From: Desmodus rotundus
Taxonomy: Eukaryota; Chordata; Mammalia; Chiroptera; Phyllostomidae
Length of the DNA stretch: 64,000 nucleotides
NCBI RefSeq assembly: GCF_022682495.2
Contig: NC_071399.1
Span: 56,970,873-57,034,872, forward strand
Direction: 5' to 3'
Shown in pieces: positions 1 through 11,637 of the stretch (position 1 is its first letter; each line of letters opens with the position of its first letter). The notes beneath the pieces were generated by a model. The model was not told the origin of the DNA. It saw only the letters and a program-made list of their open reading frames with translations, and did no database searches. Both the position numbers and the translations under genes were made by a program.

Positions 1-289
1 TAATGCAAAATTTGATCCAGATTTGTTGCTCTGCTCACTCAGTCATTTTGAATGTGCTGGGTACACAGCATACATGCTCACTCAGTGGTGTCTACCACCT
101 CCACTGACCAGTACAGTGAAGCCATCATTGCTCACTCATTCGCATTCCAGTCCACTCTCCTTGGAAATCAGGTTACATTGATGTCAAGCAAACCATTCTT
201 GTTATGTAACAATAGTTGGGCTTTCTCCGGCCAGACCTCGTATATATAATTCTTTATATAGTCAATTCTTTGAAGAGGCTCTCTGTATT
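1..289. other. Unclassified AT-rich DNA
   Basis: No coding signature or repeat family is recognised here. The only open frame is a 65-residue one without domain character, so I treat it as chance. A decayed L1 3'-UTR may begin near the right edge. Confidence 0.4.
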
Positions 290-690
290 TTCATTTCTTT
301 TAATCATGTTAATTTCTTTTTAATCATGATCAAGTTTGGTTTAAAATCTGTCAGTTCTAACAGCTCAGTCATCTCAGTGGCGTTATCAATCAATTTTCTA
401 TTTTCGTATTCAGTTTGAGATATCCCTGATTCTTGGTGTGATGACTAATTTTCAGTAGAAGCCTGGACATTTGTGTATTGTTATTAAATTCTGGATCTTA
501 TTTAAAGGTTTTATTTTATCTGACCTTTTCTGACACTGTTCTTCCAAGAGAGGGCATTCCTTGTTACTGCCAGTGGGTGAGAGAAGTCCAGGTCACCCAC
601 TGAATCTCCACTGAAACTAGCGGTGAAGAGGGGCGGGCTTCTTGCTATTATTGCTGGACACAAGTGAAGTGACACTTCAGTTTCTAGAAT
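290..690. mobile_element. Old L1 (L1M-type) 3'-UTR fragment
   Basis: The stretch contains wording typical of the old mammalian L1M 3' UTR: a 'gatgactaattttcagt' block, 'gcctggacatttg', and then a GC-richer part with 'gagggcattccttgttact' and 'gagaagtccagg'. These follow one another in the order known for L1MA/L1MB-type tails. No ORF2 is attached, so this is only a 3'-UTR scrap. The orientation and subfamily are not certain by eye. Confidence 0.5.
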
Positions 691-1541
691 ATATTGTGAC
701 TTTTGAATGACCATGTAGGTTTTTTATTTTTGAAATTTTCTGGGTTTTTTTTTTTTTTTTTTGACATCTCAAGCAGCTGTGATGTCAAACATTTGCCACT
801 GAATGCTTTCTATAAAGGCCTTGGGAATAGTGAGAAAGCTCTGAGTGTGATTTTTTTTTCAGGAAACTGTGAACCAAGTCAAATAGTGAATATCTTTGAT
901 AATGGGGCTTTTTTAATAGCACCAAAGCCATTTTGCCACCTCTAATGGCTGTCAGGATGTTGGTTCTGATGACTATTGTTGCTTCAAGGCTCCTGAATCC
1001 AAGGCTACAATGGGGCTGATTTTGGGAGAATGGCTAAGGCAAGTTAAAATGCCATGAAGCTTGTTTTCACTGTGATTCACATGTGTGTCTTGAATAAACA
1101 CTTTTTAAAATTAAACTTTAGTTAATTTCTAGAGTGCTGAAAACGTTCAGTTTGACTTTTTTTTTTTTTTTTTTTTTTGCCAGTATTCTCATTGTTCATG
1201 TGGGAGAAGCCCTTTTTCTTAGGTCCTTACCTTCTAAAGTGTTTTTGAGGTTACTTTTTTAAACCACTGAGTTTTGGAGACATTTGTTTTGTACCCATAG
1301 CTCATTAGAAAACTTTTAAGTAGTAGGAAAAATGCAGATAAATGGAGAACAGTACATTTTAAAGCCTACATATATTAACACAGTTTATAAAAAATTATCT
1401 GGTGTCATCTACCATCTTTTTCTAAATTCTGATCACTGAGAATTGATTTGATATTTTACTGACTCTATGCACATATTTTCATTTTTTTTCTGGTCAGTAG
1501 ACTTTATTAATCAAGATTCTCCACCATACAATTAGCAAAAC

Positions 1542-1543
<2 letters not shown>
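691..1543. other. AT-rich DNA with T homopolymers, no gene recognised
   Basis: It contains T runs near 744-762 and 1159-1180. Short open frames exist, including an 80-residue one at 703-945, but that frame reads through a T run and shows no domain. The T runs may be reversed poly-A tails of unrecognised retroelements. Confidence 0.4.

Positions 1544-1586
<43 letters not shown>
1544..1586. repeat. (TA)n microsatellite
   Basis: About 21 TA units run uninterrupted and then degrade into 'catacatacc'. An antisense open frame rich in alternating Y and I residues comes from this repeat and is not a gene. Confidence 0.95.
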
Positions 1587-1589
<3 letters not shown>

Positions 1590-1590
<1 letters not shown>

Positions 1591-2845
1591 CATACCTTTG
1601 ATTATCATAAAATTAAAAGATGTTACATGGTTGATTAAATTTATTTTTGATTTTAATCTGCTTTTCCCCTTAAGTAAAAAAAAAAAACAAGTCAAATTAT
1701 TTTAGCCAAGAGCATGACTATAATGTTTCATCATAAATATATAAGTATATAACAAATGTTATCAAAAGATCATGAAAGTTGAGATATTTATATTTAAGAC
1801 ATAGCTCTATAACATATATAGCATTATCTTCCCTAACTTATTGTGTGATATAAAACTCTAAAAATGGCCAATAGCAATAAGAATTCATTATTCAACAATT
1901 GCACACATCTATGAAGTAGACTAGATTTAGAAGCATATAGTGTTATAGATTATAATCTATTTGTTGCTTTATGGTTTTTCTTCCATATAGTAATAAAATA
2001 GTATACTTATTTTATAGACTCATTTCTATATCTCTTTTGAGATGGAGGGCATACAAATGCCAGGAGCTAAATCAACTGATAATGACGTTTTAAGGTCAAC
2101 ATGTTTTATTTTAAGGAGAAGGTTTACATATATATTTTTGTTAATAAAACCACTGCTAATGAGTAGAACTCAGGATCAGATTTCCACTGCTTCTTTTTAT
2201 TTCAATCATTCTTAACTACAGTCTAAGTCTATCACTGCAAGGTATAATAAAAATAAAGCTGGCTAAGATTTTTATAATTTTTATTCAGCTGAAAAATTAT
2301 GTGATCTTAGAAATTATCACTTTTCTACCATGCACACATTTACCTTCTATGATTGAACTATTGAAACACAGAATTATTTATATTAGATGGAGTGAAGAAT
2401 TTATAGACAACTCTGGAGAAACATATTCAACAGACCCTATCTATGTAACTATATAACCTAAGCTAATTAGTACGTTCTCTGAAGCACTACATTTTAGAAA
2501 TTGATTAAATCAATTGATTCCAAATCTTCCATATGAAGTTTATATATCATTGAACTCAATAACATGATTTTTCAATATTATTAAAATATATACACTATTT
2601 TTTATGATTTTGAACATGCTAAATGATTGTTTTTTCATTTATTTCAGGAATTTGTTCTTTCCTTTAGAAGGGCACATTTTGAAAAATAAGCATTCTCAAG
2701 TACATCATTTGTTATCATAACTGCAAATCCTGAACAACAAAACTGTACCAGATTTGATTTTAGAGTATCTTAAGAATAAACATAAAAATTAAGTTATTAC
2801 TATATTTTCAATTGTGTTCCATAAGGTAAAAATATGTTATTTTTG
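1590..2845. other. AT-rich unique-looking DNA
   Basis: I see no open frame of note, no RNA gene and no repeat family that can be named. Base composition is strongly AT. It ends where the L1 5' UTR begins. Confidence 0.4.
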
Positions 2846-4949
2846 AGAATCCAAGATGGCACAGAGCAGGTAGAAAGCTGTACTCACCTCCTCACAGGAC
2901 CAAACTGTAAATACAAATAAATTTTTGAACAATTATGCTAAATAAGCAACTGAAGACTAGCTGAAGTCTTGGTTATAAATCTTATAACCACGGGTTTACA
3001 GAAGAAGCCACATCAAGACTGGAAGAAATGGTGGAGACACGAAAAGTGCCAGCCTCACACCCACAAGCAATGGCTGAGGTTTCACTGGGATAGCTCAGCT
3101 GTGGGGATTTCCCTCTCAGAAGTATGAGGTCTAAACTCAAGCTGGGCTCAACAGCCCAGAGCACCAGAGCTGGGAAGAGTTACCCACAGCACAGCTTCTG
3201 TCAGTGATGGAGAGACAGGAGTCCACTAGAGATGCAGGTATTCTCTTAAAGAGCCAGCACACAACATTTCATTTGCAGTCACAAAACCTAGGCTTCACTG
3301 GAAGAGAATAGAGTCATGTGAGGAGAGTCTGGGGGTTGAGGCTCTGGGAATAGAGATGAAGGGACAAAACCCAAAATCCCTAGGCCGAGTCATTCTCCCA
3401 AACCACGGGTAACATCTTTTTTGGATGGAGCACTATGCTTCGTGTAGTGTCACCATGGGGAAAAGCAAGCCCCTCTCCTGACTCACTCTTGACCCAGCCT
3501 TATGCTCTGCCAAGGAGTCAATAGCCTTGGCCAGGGTATAGAGTTCTGGGTGGACTCAGGGGTGGTCGGTGACTGAGTTGTGTGGCTTTGAGCAGGGGCC
3601 ATTTCCTACACTTTCCTGTGAATCTGACTGGTATATTCCCTTCAGTGGAGATCCACTGTCCAGGCTCCTGGACAACCCACCTTCCAGGTTCCAGAGGCCC
3701 TCCCTGCATGACTCTTAGTGGCTCCAGCCTGCCTAGGTCAGGGAAAATTCCATGACAGACTGATTTGTGTGGCTCTGGAACAGGAGGTTATACCTCCCAC
3801 CATCCCAAAACTTAACTAACACCACCTCCTTATGGGAGATCAATCAGCTTTATTCTCCCGACTCTGGCAGCCCCATCCTGCTGAGCTCCATCTCCTCCCT
3901 GCAGAATTTGGTACAGACCGAGTTGTGTTGCTCTAGGACAGGGTCTATTTTTTCCCTCACATGTCCATCTGGAACAGAGCCTACCCATCACAGAGCCAAA
4001 TCTTGATAGATTCAGGCTTGATAAAATCAGCTGCCTTCACCCTAACAACTCCCTGAGACACCACCTCACCACAAATGTTTACAAGCACCCAGCAAGTGGC
4101 AACTAGACTTGTTATATCAGGGAGATTTTCTGAGAGGCCTCAACCCACGCACCGACATTGAGAGTGAACCTGTATCAGTCTGGTGAATACAACTCTCTCC
4201 TATCCGGTGACTTACTCTGAACCTGCCGTATGCAGTATGAGAACCACCAGATGTCTTGCAGTGACTGGCCTTAGCAGGGGTCACTGGAGGGGTCACTGGC
4301 TAGCAGACACAGGTGGAGGTGGATCTTGTGTGCATTGGGACTATGGCTGACATGCCCCCAGACCTGGGGTTGATAAGAAAAAGCCTTGGTGTGAAGTTTG
4401 GTCTATTCCACACATACCCAGGTCTAACAGAAGCAGCCTAAAACTGTGAATAAATCGTAGCTCTAAACAGGATGCCCAGGGCTAGTCATAGGCGTTGTCT
4501 GACACTGGTCTACACCAGAGTCCCTACCAAGAGGCCTATAAAAAACGCACCAGGTGGCCAGCTACAGATAACATCAGAGGAGGATCCAACAAGTTTCACA
4601 AGCAGCATATCTAAAGAAAGATCTTGACAGGCACTGAACCCTGCCAACACAAATTCTGCATCATGTGGTCAGCATCTGCACTGCAGCTTGTATGCCATGG
4701 TCAAGGTTGAGCCTCACAGTCAGCCAGCCTGACAATTGGTCTCACAAAGAAACAGGGCAACAAGAATCAAGACTCATTAAAACAAGAGGTACCACATAAC
4801 TCCACAAGGACTTTCTTGGGACACCCACATCAGGGGATCAAGCAGACTCTACCACTGGACACCACAGGACACCTATTACATAAGGCCATACCACCAGGAT
4901 TGTGAATCCTAGCAGATCTACCTAACACAAAGATAAAACACAAAAAGAG

Positions 4950-5770
4950 GCAATGAAAATGGGAAGACAAAGAAATAGACCTCAAATGAAAGAATAAGAA
5001 AAATTTCCTGAAAAAATGCTAAATGAAATAGAGACAAACAATTTATCAGATGTAGAGTTCAAAGTAATAGTTTTAAGAATACTCAACAGAATGTAAAATG
5101 ACATAGAAACCATAAAAAAGGACCAGTCAGAAATGAAGCATAATCAACTGAAATGAACAATATACTGGACAAAAAAGACAGTAAGCTGAATGAAGCTGAG
5201 GACTGAATTAGTGATTTGGAAAACAAGGTAGAAAAAATAAACCAAGCAGAGTAGAAAAAAAAAAAAGAATAAAAAAAAATGAGGATAGTTTAAAGAACTT
5301 TAGGGCCAACATGAAGAGTAATAACATCCATATCATAGAGAACCAGAAGGGTAGAGCTAGAACAAGAGACTGAGAACATATTCGAGGAAATAATGACCAA
5401 AAACTTCCCCTGGTGAAGGAATAAGACACACAATTCCAGGAAGTAAAAAGAGTCACAAACAAGACGGACCCAAAGAGGACCAAACCAAGGCACATAATAA
5501 TTAAAATGGCAAAGGTTAAAGACAAAGAATCTTAAAGCCATAAGAAAAAGATCATTAGTTACCTGCAAGGGAGCTCCAATAAGTCTATCAGTTGATTCCT
5601 TAACAGAAATATTTCAGGTCAAATAACATTGACATAAAATGTTCCAAGTGATAAAAAACAAATACCTACAACCAAGACTACTTTACCCAGCAAGGATGTC
5701 ATTTAAAACTGAAGTATAAATAAAGAGCTTCTCAGATAAGAAAGAACTAAATGAGTTTGTTACCACGAAA
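4950..5770 (+). pseudogene. L1-A ORF1 remnant (RNA-binding chaperone, broken)
   Basis: Reading in + frames gives lysine/glutamate-rich, coiled-coil-like sequence and then the ORF1 end with its 'QDYFTQQG' signature ('caagactactttacccagca', 5671-5690) just before the junction with ORF2. ORF1p normally binds L1 RNA as a trimer. Here many stops and frame changes interrupt the frame, so no protein can be made. The longest antisense frames over it (5208-5568) are shadows. Confidence 0.7.
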
Positions 5771-5794
5771 CCAAATCAAATAAAAATCAAATAA

Positions 5795-7640
5795 AAACTG
5801 GGATAGCAATACTTATATCAGATATTTTTGTCAGCAAAGTAGTCTTTAAAATAAAGGCTATGCTAACAGACAAAGAAGGACACTGCATGACGATAAAGGG
5901 AGCAAACCAAGCAGAGGATCTAACTCTTGTAAACATGTATGCACCAACTACAGGGACACGTAAACATGTAAAAGAAACCTTGATAGACAAAGCGAGAGAC
6001 TGACAGTAGTACAGTCATGGGAGAGGGTTCTAACACCTCATGGACATCAATGGATAGACCTTTCAGACAGAAAAAAAATAAGGAAATGGTTTCCTTAAAT
6101 GACACATTTGACAAGACAAATTGATTGTTATCTTCCATTAAGAGCATTTCACCCCCAAAACAGCCATATATACATATATCTTTTTCAAGTGTATATGGAA
6201 CATTTTCTAGGATAGACCACATTTTAAGATGCAAAACAAGTCTCAGTAAATTTAAGAAGTTAAGAACATATCAAGTATGTTCTCTGAACATAATGGTATG
6301 ATACCAGAAATCAATCACAAGAAGAACACTGAAAAACACACAAAAACATTCAGGCTAAATAATGTATTACTAAACAATCATTGGGTTAAAAATAAGATCA
6401 AGGTGAAAATCAGAATATATTTTCAAAGAAATAAAAATGAGAACACAATAACCCAAAACCTATGGGAGCAGTCCTAAGAAGGAAATCCATAGAATTGCAG
6501 GCCTATCTTAAGAAACAAGAAAAATCTCAAATAAGTAATTTAAATTATACTTAAAGAAACTTGAAGAAAAAAGAACAAACACAACCCAAAGTGAGTAGAA
6601 GAAAAAAAATCAAAGCAGAAATAAACAAAATAGAGTCTAAAAAAAATCACAAAAGAACAATGAAACCAAAAGCTGGTTCTTTTAAAAGATAAAACAATTG
6701 ACAAAACCTTTAACTTGACTCATCAAAAAACAAAAAAAAAGACAGGACAGAAATAATAAAATCAAAAATGGAAGAGGACAAGTAACACCTGACACCAAAG
6801 AAATACAAATAATTATAAGAAAATATTTTGAACAATTACATGCCAACAAATTGAACAAATTGTAAGAAATGGATAAATTCCTAGAAACAAAAATTTTCCA
6901 AAAGTGAATCAGAATCGGAAAAGTAAAATAGATTACACCTAGTGAAATTGAAGCAGTAATAAAACAAAACAAAGAAGAAAAAAGAAACACCCAACAAATA
7001 AAAACCCTGGACCAGATGGCTTTACAGGTGCATTTTACCACATATTCAAAGAACTAACACCTTTCCTTCCCAAACAATCACCAAAAATTCAAGAAGATGG
7101 AAGACTCCCAAGCTCATTTTTTTTTTTTGCAAGACCAGGATTACCCTAATAACAAAACCAGATAGACACTACAAAGAAAGAAAATTATAGGCCAATATTC
7201 CTGATGATAATTTTTGCTAAAATTGTCAACAAAATATTAACAAACCAAATTTGGCAATATATTAAAAGATCATACATATATGATGAGTGAGATTTATTCT
7301 GATGATGCAAGTTTGGGACAATATTTGCAAATTAATAAACCACATAAAAAATGAAAGATGATCATAGTAATAGATGCAGAAAAAATAAGGACTTGATAAA
7401 AGCCAGCACCAATTTATAATAAAACTTCTCAGCAAAGTGGAAATAGGGGAAAATACCTCAATGTAATAAAGGCCATATATGCCAAACCCAAAACCAACAT
7501 TATACTCAATAGGCAAAAACTATAAGCATGTCCCTTAAAATAGGGAACAAGACAGAGATGTCTGCTTTACCCCTTTTAATCAACATAGTACTGGAAGTCC
7601 TAGCCACAGCACTCACACAAGAAGAAGAAATAAAATGCAT
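5795..7640 (+). pseudogene. L1-A ORF2 remnant (endonuclease part to early RT)
   Basis: Peptide-level matches to L1 ORF2 appear in order: GIAILISD near 5802, LVNMYAP near 5928, a degraded form of the GDFNTP block near 6025-6050, and LEVLATA near 7590. The N-terminal part of the endonuclease and everything after the RT residues just before FADD are absent. Frame breaks are frequent. Reading needs several frames, so the copy is dead. Confidence 0.75.
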
Positions 7641-7645
7641 TTGTA

Positions 7646-8044
7646 TTTAAAGCCATTTGCATTTATAATACTTATTGATTTTAAGTTTTGCAAGGTTTGA
7701 GTGCAATATAGATGAGTCTCAAATGACATTAAATTAAAACCCCCAAAGAATCATTTTACTCTACTTTTAGAGATGTGGTAAAACAAGTCTCCAAAATGTA
7801 GGCTGGCAAAATTCCAATCATAAAAATATAATCAATTATGTATTAAATGTATTACATTGTGGTATTTATTATAACTCCATGAATAAATACAAAATTAATG
7901 CAATTTAAAATATATTTATAAAGAAAGTCTTGAAAGAAGTTTATCTTTAATAAGTGTCATCTAACAAAAATAATTAAGTAGAAATTTTATCTGGGAAACA
8001 TTCAACACAATCAGCAAACACTAGTATCAATTATCTTGTTTGTT
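7646..8044. other. AT-rich DNA, nothing recognised
   Basis: This stretch follows the abrupt end of L1-A. I see no open frame or repeat that I can name. Confidence 0.4.
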
Positions 8045-8400
8045 CAATATTTATTCTCTATGTATTTTTCTTCTTTCTTCCCTTCTTCTCCTCCTTTTCC
8101 TCCACCTCCTCTTCCTTTTTTTTCTGATTCTCTTCTCATCTTTCTCTTCTACTCTTGCTCTTGCTTCCTCTGCTTCAGATTTATAACCCAATTTGAAATT
8201 TAGACCTGTGGAGATCCCTCACTAGAGATTTCAAAGTAAATGTATTCTTTTATGGATTAATCTATACACATAAATACAAGATTTTATCAGACTGTTTTCT
8301 CAATGCTTAAACATATTTCAATGAATTTTCAGCACCTATGGAGGCTACATTTGGGAAATAGGATTTTAAAATATAAGCTGTTTATTAAAGGATGATTTAA
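8045..8400 (-). repeat. Unclassified dispersed repeat, copy 1
   Basis: It opens with a pyrimidine-rich stretch (8060-8170) and continues with about 230 bases that resemble 13620-13966 in the same order. Matching blocks include 'aatttgaaattt' and 'acttgaaattt', 'atttcaatga' in both, 'acctatggagg' and 'acatatggagg', and 'attttaaaatataa' in both. I cannot name the family. The strand is assigned from copy 2, where a reversed L1-like tail flanks it, and is uncertain. Confidence 0.45.
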
Positions 8401-8734
8401 GAATTCTTTCATTATATGTTCAATTGTAACCTTGAAGAACTGCAAACAAAATACAAGCAAATGATAACTACCAGTTATGAAAGACATGCCATATATATCG
8501 TGGCACCTATATAAAAAATAAACAAGAATTAAACATGCACTCTAAATTGAGTATCAGAAAGATAAGTGCTCTGGACTGCAAACAGCTTCTATTTACAAAA
8601 TCAACTGCAGACATTGCCCCTCAGGGTAAGTAGTTCCAGGAATTTTTATAAATTTATTGAGAACTATTGATTTCTTTTAGTAACATTAGAGAGACAATTA
8701 AGATTTATTATACTATATTGCTCAATTATGTATG

Positions 8735-8860
8735 ACTTCATTCAACAAATATGTATTACACTCTTATTTGTTCCAGGTATCCCTGAAAGGGAGGAATAAC
8801 AATAAAGCTAATAAAGAAAATTTATCCTGTCTCATGAAACTTACATTTCAGTGAATATCT
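8735..8860 (-). mobile_element. L2 LINE 3' fragment
   Basis: The reverse strand resembles the L2 3' end. On the + strand one reads 'cattcaacaaatatgtatt', a degraded version of the 'ctatgtgccagg' part, 'ggaataacaataaagc' and 'catgaaacttacatttcag', the usual order of an antisense L2 tail. Divergence is high, as expected for this old family. Confidence 0.65.
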
Positions 8861-9039
8861 TTGGTATATATCTGATTTTTATTTTATTCCAAAACTTTCA
8901 GAGGTTATTAGACATTGCAGTGTTTATTAATAAAAATATAAAATTAAATGTAACTATATCCCTATTTTATATATCTGACCAAATTCTATCTTCATGATTT
9001 CTTCTCTCATCTCATGGAGTGCTATGTCAGTTTTCCATT

Positions 9040-9160
9040 CATTCTCTCATTAATTCATTTATTAAAGAAATATTCATCATATGCAGGGTATTCCTTGCTT
9101 CACACTATAAAAATAAGATTCAGCCTTGTCTTCTAAAAATTTACAGTCTAATAGAGTAAG
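9040..9160 (-). mobile_element. L2 LINE 3' fragment
   Basis: A second antisense L2 tail: 'ttcattctctcattaattc', 'ttattaaagaaatattca', then 'cagccttgtcttctaaaaat' and 'tacagtctaatagag'. It lies 180 bases from the first L2 scrap in the same orientation, so both may be pieces of one old insertion. Confidence 0.6.
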
Positions 9161-11090
9161 TCCAAAATGTTAAATAGATACATGCAAAATTTGGTTGTCT
9201 TTCAAGGCATTACTTTCTCCTGATTTGCTTTTAGATTCTAATACCCATACCCTTTAAGAAGTAAGAAGCAGGAGAATGTTGGGATGGAAAACAAGATTCT
9301 ACCTCCAGGTTTACCAAGAAATAGAGTTTGTCTCAGGTAACGTTTTTTTCTGTTTGTTTGTTTCTTCTATCCACAGAAAATTAAATGCATTAAAAACAAA
9401 TTTCTCTTCAATAAATTAAAATATCTCACAGTTTCCCGATAATGAATTCTTGAAAATATCTTTCATGTATTTACTAATAAAGAATACTTCCAAGGTAGAA
9501 TTTGCAAGTATATATCACAGGTTGCCTTCATCCTATATTTCTCTGCATCTAATATGTTATTTTATAAAGGTCATTGTTAATATAAGCATATTAAATAAAT
9601 TGTATAGATTAGAGGCTAAAGAAGCTGGCCCCAGAAATCTAAGTATAATAGAATGTCACTAGAAGTTCCACTATTTTAAAAATTTTAATAATTGGCAAGT
9701 TTCCTCTCCATCTCAGAACAATGAAAAGATCCACTGGGATTCTCCTTCAGTTTTATTTTTATTTTATTTTTTAAATTATTGGATGAAATCTTTTCTCTGG
9801 GTTTTAAATTCCTTGTCTTACAACCTGACAAGTCTGAACTGATGACTGAATAACTCAATTAAAACATTTTTTTCTTGCAGTTTCTCTCCCATTGCTTGAA
9901 TATTATATAAATGACTCCTATTAAATGTAGGAGCAAAGTGAATTGACTTTGTAAGAGGTGAACCTTTGATAGCTACAGATTAGCTTTTCTGTGTTTGCAT
10001 ATGGAGGTCTTTTTTTCATTCTTTATAAGTGGGTTCTAATGATACAGAAACTCCATTTATCATGGTACATTAATTAGGTGTGTTGTTCTCCCTAAGATAA
10101 AATGTATAATAAAAATGTAAAGCCAGATGAAACAACCTTTCCTCTTAAGAATGTCAGGATCCAGGTAATTCAAGCACAGATTGCACATTTTTTATTTTTT
10201 CTTAACTGTAATAAGCAATTCTTACCTTTTAGCCAGAGGATTACTTTTTTTTCTATTAATCAGGTTTATCCTACCCACTTAATTTTTCAGATTCTTTAGT
10301 CAAATATGACATATACTTTATACTGAGTGTTTGAGATTTATCGCATCTTTTCTCTTTCTGTCCTTCTTGTGTTGTACAATGACACTGAGAATAAGCTGAC
10401 CTCATTGAAAATCCCTGCATCTGACCATTATATGATTTCACTGATTACAATCAATTTGTTTTATCTTTTCCTTGATAGTTACACTGGATCCAGAGTCACT
10501 CTGTTTTTTCTCTAACATGTTCTTATTCGGAGAACACAGATGTAAGAACAGATACACAGGTTTCCAGCGTTACTTACATTTTCGCCTATTTCCTTTAACA
10601 TTTTTATGTATTCGGAGAAAAGACTCCTGAGTTAGAACTCAGAATAAGCAGGTTTTAAATATAGTTTTGCCACAAACATAGTATTGGATCTAGTTTTACA
10701 TTTTCCGATCCATTCTATGAGTGTGATAAATAGTTTCAAAATTTCTGACAAGTTTTGACATATTGCCATGTTATTTTATATATAAATAAAACTATTTCCT
10801 ATAAATAATATTATTAATCCCTACTTAATTTTCGTGGAGACATCCAGAAATTTAGATTAAAAGATTGTAGGGACATAAATAAAAGAAGATATAATAAAAC
10901 CTCTTATTTTTCTAATTTTTTATTGATCTAACAGATAACAGAGTGTTCAATTTTAAAATAGAGACAATGTATTTGTTAAATATGGCATACGGACGAGTGG
11001 CAAGAACAATAGTGATATTGTAAGGGGATGCAAGGAAAGAACTGGAAATACTGTAATTACTACTCATACTACCCATGAAGCGGTATACAG
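9161..11090. other. AT-rich DNA without recognisable genes
   Basis: Only short, domain-free open frames occur (60-70 residues). No tRNA fold, microsatellite of note or nameable repeat was seen across about 1.9 kb. Confidence 0.4.
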
Positions 11091-11097
11091 TTGACCC

Positions 11098-11428
11098 TGG
11101 AAAAGGCAGAGATTAAGAAAGTCAATGCTCTGCACAGTTGGAAATATGCGTGTAACTTTTCATTCCCCAGAATCTTCAGTTGTTCTTTGGTACCTGTGGG
11201 GGATTGGTTCTAGAACACCCAGCGGATACTAAAGTCCACATATACTCAGGTACCTTGTATAAAATGGTACAGAACAATGCATACAGTTGGCTCTCTACGT
11301 CTGTGGATTCCCAACTATGTATGAGAAATACTATTTCTATCTATGGTTGGTTTAATCTTCAGATGCAAAACCCAGGGATATGGAGGGCTCACTCTATATT
11401 TACTGGAAAAAAATTCTGCTTCTAAGTG
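11098..11428 (+). mobile_element. Tigger-type (pogo/Tc1-mariner) DNA transposon remnant
   Basis: A TA dinucleotide precedes 'cagttgaccctgg', the usual terminal sequence of Tigger elements. Inside lie 'gtacctgtgggggattgg', 'ctaaagtccacatatactca' and 'cagttggctctctacgtct', the recurring tax-payer blocks of Tigger-derived MITEs. There is no transposase frame. This is a very old, non-autonomous copy lying just upstream of L1-B. Confidence 0.65.
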
Positions 11429-11637
11429 AACCCATGCTGCTCAAAACTGTGTTGTTTGACAGTCAACTGCAATCTTATTTGAAAGTTGATTTTAATCAGT
11501 TACAAATGTGTATTGCAAAATCAGAAGTAACCCCAATGAAAGACAAAAAATAAATGTAATACATATGCTAAGAGAACAGAATTATACCAAATGTTGATTA
11601 AAAACAGGAAAGATAAAAAAGGAAAAGAAGCCCAGTG

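Larger units (their letters stand above)
2846..7645 (+). mobile_element. L1-A: old sense L1 with 5' UTR, truncated at its 3' end
   Basis: The element starts with a roughly 2-kb GC-richer leader that opens 'gaatccaagatggc', the usual L1 5'-UTR start in mammals. Broken ORF1 follows, then broken ORF2. ORF1 and ORF2 join near 5770-5800, where the end of ORF1, the spacer and roughly the first 150 ORF2 codons are missing, so there is an internal deletion. Homology stops near 7645, just before the FADD motif of the reverse transcriptase. No 3' UTR or poly-A tail follows. Loss of the 3' end cannot come from ordinary target-primed insertion, so a later deletion or rearrangement is likely. Confidence 0.8.

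Noticed and set aside
703..945. 80-residue frame with a poly-phenylalanine run
   Set aside because: The F run is a T homopolymer, and the frame has no other coding character.
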